NCBI RefSeq assembly: GCF_002878395.1 | Contig: NC_061115.1 | Location: forward strand, 91,411,264 to 91,475,263 | Source of the DNA: Capsicum annuum | Taxonomy: Eukaryota; Streptophyta; Magnoliopsida; Solanales; Solanaceae | Reading direction: 5' to 3' | DNA: 64,000 bases | Part shown: piece after piece, positions 59,561-64,000 of the stretch | Numbering within the stretch: the stretch's first letter is position 1 | How the letters are laid out: each line of letters begins with the position of its first letter | Program-made: the position numbers and the translations under genes | The notes under the pieces: generated by a model | What the model was told of the DNA's origin: nothing | The model's input: the letters and a program-made list of their open reading frames with translations, nothing else | The model's database searches: none

Positions 59561-61184
59561 TCAACTTTTTTATGTGCTTAGTGTATCACATGATTTCTTA
59601 AATTGTTTCAAGCAATAGGATATTTATAGAGAGGTTGCTAACCTTGGCCATGATTTTCTTGAGTTATCACCTTATTTATTTCTTTGAACCCATTAAGGAA
59701 ACGATGGAGGGACTTTTATTGTAGGCATCACATCACTTTGTGATTTCTCATTTTCCATCACCTTTTTATTAACTTCCACTAATTTCTTTTCATCATCTTC
59801 TTCTAGAGATTTTGGTGGTGCTTGAATTTATTTACCCAAATCTTCTTTAAAGTAATTACAATGGTTCTTCCTACTCCTAGTGAATATTGCTAAATGATGA
59901 GCTTCATTCTTTGGGTTCACAAAGTTTCACCAGGAAGACCACCCTTTGGCCTAACATTCAATTGGGTGTAAATTTTCCCCGTATAAGTCTTCGATTGCTT
60001 GATGGAGGTGGAGTGGGACACCATGATTTGATTAAGTTTGAAAAAATCACTTTTCATTTCATGGACCATTTTTTCCATTCCTTTCACTCTCATCAAAATT
60101 TTATCCAAAAATATCTTTGGATTTGTACTTGTCGAGGTTAATGAAACTCAGCTCTTTGTTCTTTGCCCGATCATGGGGAGGCACATAGCATTCATAGTAA
60201 TGATCTCTATCACTCTAATTATAGTCACGTCATGGTCTATCCAACCTTGTTTTCCACCTTGCCTTTGATACGCCGGGCGAGAACCTCCCGAATAGTTTGC
60301 CAAGTACCGAATCTCCTCATCAAGATTTTTATCCTCTTGATCATATTCATAGGATTTTGATGCCATGGCATTCACCGCTTTCATGGGTGAACCCATCACA
60401 TGTTTTGTCAAAAGCTCTAGTTGCATCATATTCTTAGCCATATTCTTCTTTCTTTTATTATGTTATTTTATTTTTAGTGGGAGAACTCTTAGGAATCTTA
60501 GCATCTCGGGTATGCCATCCTCGGTTTTTCTTGGTAAACTCCTCAAGAAAATTCACTTCCACATAGTAATGCAGCTTCACAAGATATCTTCCCAGTGCAT
60601 TACCCACCATAATTTTGTTGAGTGGATTAAGAGCAAGGTAGAAGATTTGCAGAAGCATATTCTCTGGGACCTCATAGTTTTAACATTTATTTAGTCTTTT
60701 TTAAATCTTTCCCATACTTCATAAAAAGGCTCTTTATTAAGTTACCAAAATTTAATGATCTCATCTCTTAATTTGAGCATTTTTTACAGTGTGAAATACT
60801 GCTGAAGAAAGGTCGTACTGAGTTTATCAAATGAAGTGATAAACCAGGCCAAAAGAGATCAAAGTCATAATACCGATGCTCTTGATACAGAAAATGGAAA
60901 GAGACATAGTTGGATGGACTCTTAAGTTATGTGTGCGATATCAAAGGGTACACATACCTTTACAAAATTTTTCAAATGGAGTTTGGGGTCCTTATAAGCT
61001 TTCCCCTCCCCAGAAAAAGTTCCTTTATTTATAACATATGTAACATGATGCTCGTGAAATAAAAGACATTATTCCCATTAGTAGGTGGGATCTAGATGGT
61101 GCTTTAATGACCAACATCATTGATTTGCCCTTCATCATCAAGAGGGACGTCAAAAGACCCAGCTTGACTAGCATTACCACTCAT
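59561..61184 (-). pseudogene. Gag of element E4 (decayed)
   Basis: Start at 61184-61182 (MSGNASQAGSFDVPLDDEGQINDVGH). The track includes FVEEFTKKNRGWHTRDAKIP (60458-60658, cf. KWHTGELEG in E2) and MAKNMMQLELLTKHVMGSPMKAVNAMA (60148-60441, cf. QLRTDIRLLMKQF in E2), then a YANYSGGSRPAYQRQGG-type basic region and an NQIM-SHS-SIKQ segment. Several frames are needed. Order and spacing match E2 gag. Confidence 0.72.
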
Positions 61185-61328
61185 GGTTTCGTGTATGCTA
61201 CGTAGATCACCTATGAAGAAATAAGAACAACAATAAAAATAAATTCACACTACAACGGGCACAACATTAGTAACAACAAATACCAAACAAGTGAAAAATA
61301 AATTTCACTCCCCTGTTACGACACTATT
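61185..61328 (-). other. E4 leader with tRNA-Asp-like primer binding site
   Basis: TCCCCTGTTACGACACTA at 61309-61326 matches 12 of 18 positions of the complement of a tRNA-Asp primer site as I recall it, and most differences are transitions. It abuts the LTR start at 61327-61329. Athila/Tat-type elements commonly use tRNA-Asp. Confidence 0.6.
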
Positions 61329-61375
61329 TTGATAACGCTCACCTATACTATTTAACGTGGTGAGCGTTATCAAAA
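61327..61375. repeat. Perfect 17-bp hairpin at the LTR end of E4
   Basis: TTTTGATAACGCTCACC at 61327-61343 and its exact complement GGTGAGCGTTATCAAAA at 61359-61375, with a 15-base loop. The inner part begins TG (61329) and ends CA (61373), as LTR ends do. No mismatch in 17 bp, despite heavy decay all around. Confidence 0.9.
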
Positions 61376-62820
61376 CTCACGCTAAGGTCGATTGAACATG
61401 AAGCTAAAGAGAGAGTTCTAATCTTATGGGTAATTAATTCATACTAAGATAATACCCATATTTTTAGTAATGTAAACAACATAATAAATAATGGGGGATT
61501 TGGTTAAGGGAGGATGTATGTCACTAGCAACTTGATTTCACAAACTATGCAACAAATTTTAGTTTAACTTCAATATTTAGAAAATCTTGTGATTATGTTT
61601 ACCTAAGGGAAACTTAGGTGTGGGTGTGTGAGATTTGATAGACATACTATAATGTTACTAATGTGGTTGGCTAGTTCTAGGACCCTTAAGGCTAATTTCT
61701 CAATAATACCTCATTGATTTCACTTGCTGACCTTTTCGGGTACCTAAGAAGTGTGACAATCATATTCACTCATTACCTCAATTTGGGCATCCCTATTTCT
61801 AGGATGATAGCCAAGGTAAAGTCGACTAAAAAATCACCCTTATGTGTAAGATAATGAAAATAAGTCAATTAAAACTAATAACTATATACTATTGCCTTGG
61901 TGTCCACTTCCCTTTTTCAAAGATGGTAGGGGTTCCTAATGGTCACTCAAACTCCTCTTTTAAGGATGGTTTGGGCTTTCAAGAACATGGGATTTTCACC
62001 AACAAAACCATGTGGGTATTTGGGGTTTTCACCCTTAAATCCCCACTAATTTTATCAAGCAATAGTACAATCCATTATCATCTAACTTGCATGTACATAA
62101 ATACAACACAAACGATAACTAACTTGCACACTAGCTCAAGATGATAAAAAAACTAAAAGATTTATATAATCATAATGAAAAGAAAGAAACATAATCCAAA
62201 TAGGTTGTTCAAGGCATCCATTCTTCACAAATACCAAAATCAAAATCTCCAAATCAAATTTAAAATTCTTACCCAATTTAGTATTTCAATTGCAAATTCA
62301 AAGTGTTTATAGTATCTAGAATGCCCAAAATAGGAAAGGGTTTAATCTTTTAAAGTATTTGCTATCAGTTGCAAGGAACTACAAAATTGCCCCTTGACTA
62401 AATCCCGTCTGGCCACGATCACACTAGATTTGCCATGATTACAGCTACGACAACTATGAGTAGATCAACACGTTCACGATTGATAACCTTCTTGACTGGC
62501 CTCAATCACTACTTTCATACCACAATCACAGTAACTAAGGACTATTTTTGCTCTAGGTCTTCTAGCTGCACTGCCTTTCTCTTTTTTAGACTTTGTAGCT
62601 CAAGTCCACATCTTTCCATCTCATGACCTTTATGCCTACAAAATGTGGATATCAATGCATTTAACATACATATATCCTTTTAGACCTTTAAATCAAAGAA
62701 ATATGCACGAATGTTAAGTACAAATAAGTGGTAAATTCATCGCTAATCAAGGGGTAAGGGGTAAAATTATGCCATGATCAACAGTTCAAAATATATCAAA
62801 ATCCAATGCACAAGATCAAA
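61329..62820 (-). repeat. 5' LTR and adjoining region of E4
   Basis: Non-coding sequence outward from the primer site. It includes a CACGATCACACTAGATTTGCC patch near 62413. The outer boundary is not determined. No matching 3' LTR was found with confidence. Confidence 0.55.

Positions 62821-62823
<3 letters not shown>

Positions 62824-62859
<36 letters not shown>
62824..62859. repeat. (AT)18 microsatellite
   Basis: 36 bases of perfect AT dinucleotide repeat, likely variable in length between individuals. Confidence 0.95.
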
Positions 62860-62862
<3 letters not shown>

Positions 62863-62869
62863 CACTCTG

Positions 62870-64000
62870 GATTTTTGAACCTTAGAAAATTTTCTAAATT
62901 TCTGGTTTCTGGTAAAGTTATGACTAGGAGAAATGAGTCTTACACTAGTGTATAAGTTGTATGGGTTAGTCGTATGCTGACCAGTGAGTGATGGTGGGTT
63001 GAATTTGGTTTCTAGAATAGATACCACTTAGGTAGTATATGTCGTATTAGTGGATACAGGTTATTGGGGATGGTTCTTTCTTTCACTTAATCTTAGACTT
63101 AGAAATATAAGTTGGATCTAAGTTAACCATAAGCCATAAGCCAGGGTATAAGTCATACCATGGACTCGTATGGTGGAAATTTCTTAAACCTATTTTGATT
63201 CTATCCCGCCAAGAGTACAGTTTAAGAGTACTAGTCGTATTCTTTAAGTACGACTTAGTTTAGATAAGTTGTACCTTTGGCAATGTTGGGTCCATGAGAG
63301 AGGCCTACGATAAGAGTGGTGGGTACCACTCCTAATAAAGGGTATCACAGGTATGGGTAGTCGTACCCCCTGACAGGAATTTTATGCAGTTTAAGTGAGG
63401 GTAGTCTGGATATTTGCACAATTAACCATTTAAGGCCCCATGACATATAACACACTTGGGAGATTATTTTTCGTATTATTCAAATTATTAACACTAAGAA
63501 AACACTCTCTAATTCTCTCTAAAGTTTTTACGTAAAGAAAACAAGGGTTTCATCTTAAGGATTAATTTGGGGCATGTATCGATGATTTTCCACCAATATC
63601 TTCTCAGTTAAGGTATGTTATTTTCCCTCATAGTTATTCCAACTAATGGCACATGTTATACAATGTTTTCATGGTCTGATTATTGTATAATTTTGGGTTT
63701 GTAAATAATTGAGGTGTTTTTATTATAAATGCTTGGTTATGGTTTTACTATGTTTAAATTATGCTTTTATATGAATTAACAGTAGTTTTGGATGATTGGT
63801 TGCATACAAATTATTTTTTTATAATTGTCTTTGGCATTGAAAATACTATACCCTAATATGTTTTCGAAAATGTATATGAGAATATTTTAACTACATTATT
63901 GGATTTTTTAATGAAAATATTGCATGGTATTGTTTGGTAATAAAACGCTAATTGATTTAAATAGTTTAAAGGGTTTAATGGAATAATTTGGTAGTCATGG
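62870..64000 (+). repeat. LTR-like sequence running off the window
   Basis: No ORF. It has several AGTCGTA / TACGACTT words at 62960-63360. Near 63480-63620 there is a layout like the end of the element C LTR leader: ACACTCTCTAATTCTCTCTAAAG, then TCAGTTAAGGTATGTTATT (compare TTCTAAGGTATGCGTAG at 40387). This suggests a plus-strand gypsy LTR. Neither edge is visible. Confidence 0.45.

Noticed and set aside
62767..63027. 86-residue minus-strand ORF with an alternating YI repeat
   Set aside because: It is the translation of the (AT)18 microsatellite with no start context or homology.
1..64000. Host protein-coding genes, tRNA or rRNA genes
   Set aside because: All convincing coding similarity is to transposable elements; no cloverleaf or rRNA core sequence was recognised, though a short exon of a split gene could escape by-eye reading.

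Overview
The window is plant nuclear DNA made almost entirely of nested, decaying transposable elements. I found no intact host gene, rRNA or tRNA. The chromovirus-type Ty3/gypsy polyproteins with a C-terminal chromodomain, the initiator-Met tRNA primer sites, the Athila/Tat-like gag-protease ORFs and the CACTA transposon with a TNP2-type transposase all fit a large dicot genome. The protein style is the one I associate with Solanaceae (pepper, tomato, tobacco); the genus cannot be fixed from sequence alone.

Layout. (1) 1-940: gag-protease fragment E1, minus strand. (2) 1121-9195: Del/Tekay-type chromovirus A1, minus strand, with an almost full internal region but a truncated 5' LTR. (3) 9213-28060: coding-free LTR family B, minus strand, arranged LTR-internal-LTR-internal-LTR. 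Its first LTR is split by A2 (9591-14517), a second A-family element with a large internal deletion. The B/A insertion junction occurs twice (1120 and 9590), so an older insertion was later duplicated. (4) 28061-33100: unclassified DNA and a decayed ORF resembling the putative plant transposon protein family. (5) 33101-39298: gag-protease element E2, minus strand, whose gag is split by a deleted CACTA transposon (34573-38593) carrying arrays of palindromic subterminal repeats. (6) 39744-50416: structurally complete chromovirus C, plus strand, with two 2.8-kb LTRs, PBS, PPT and a perfect 5-bp target duplication GGATA. It sits inside an older LTR whose halves lie at about 39299-39743 and 50417-51540. 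(7) 51560-53230: very old gypsy pol remnant F. (8) 53235-54660: second copy of the LTR that hosts C. (9) 54986-56640: LTR and integrase fragment of a fourth gypsy family, D. (10) 57200-62820: another transposon-like ORF and gag-protease element E4, with a tRNA-Asp-like PBS and an LTR that begins with a perfect 17-bp hairpin. (11) 62870-64000: LTR-like sequence running off the edge.

How the parts relate. A1, A2, C and D once encoded gag, protease, reverse transcriptase, RNase H, integrase and chromodomain. All are now broken by stops, frameshifts or lost catalytic residues. B encodes nothing recognisable but shares their primer site, purine tract, TG...CA ends and a ~60-bp LTR block, so it was plausibly mobilised in trans by that group. 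The gag-protease elements E1, E2 and E4 show no reverse transcriptase and probably also depended on partners. The strongest leads are the shared-LTR tandem array of B, the LTR block common to four families, the palindromic CACTA ends, and the repeated gag-protease plus second-ORF layout.
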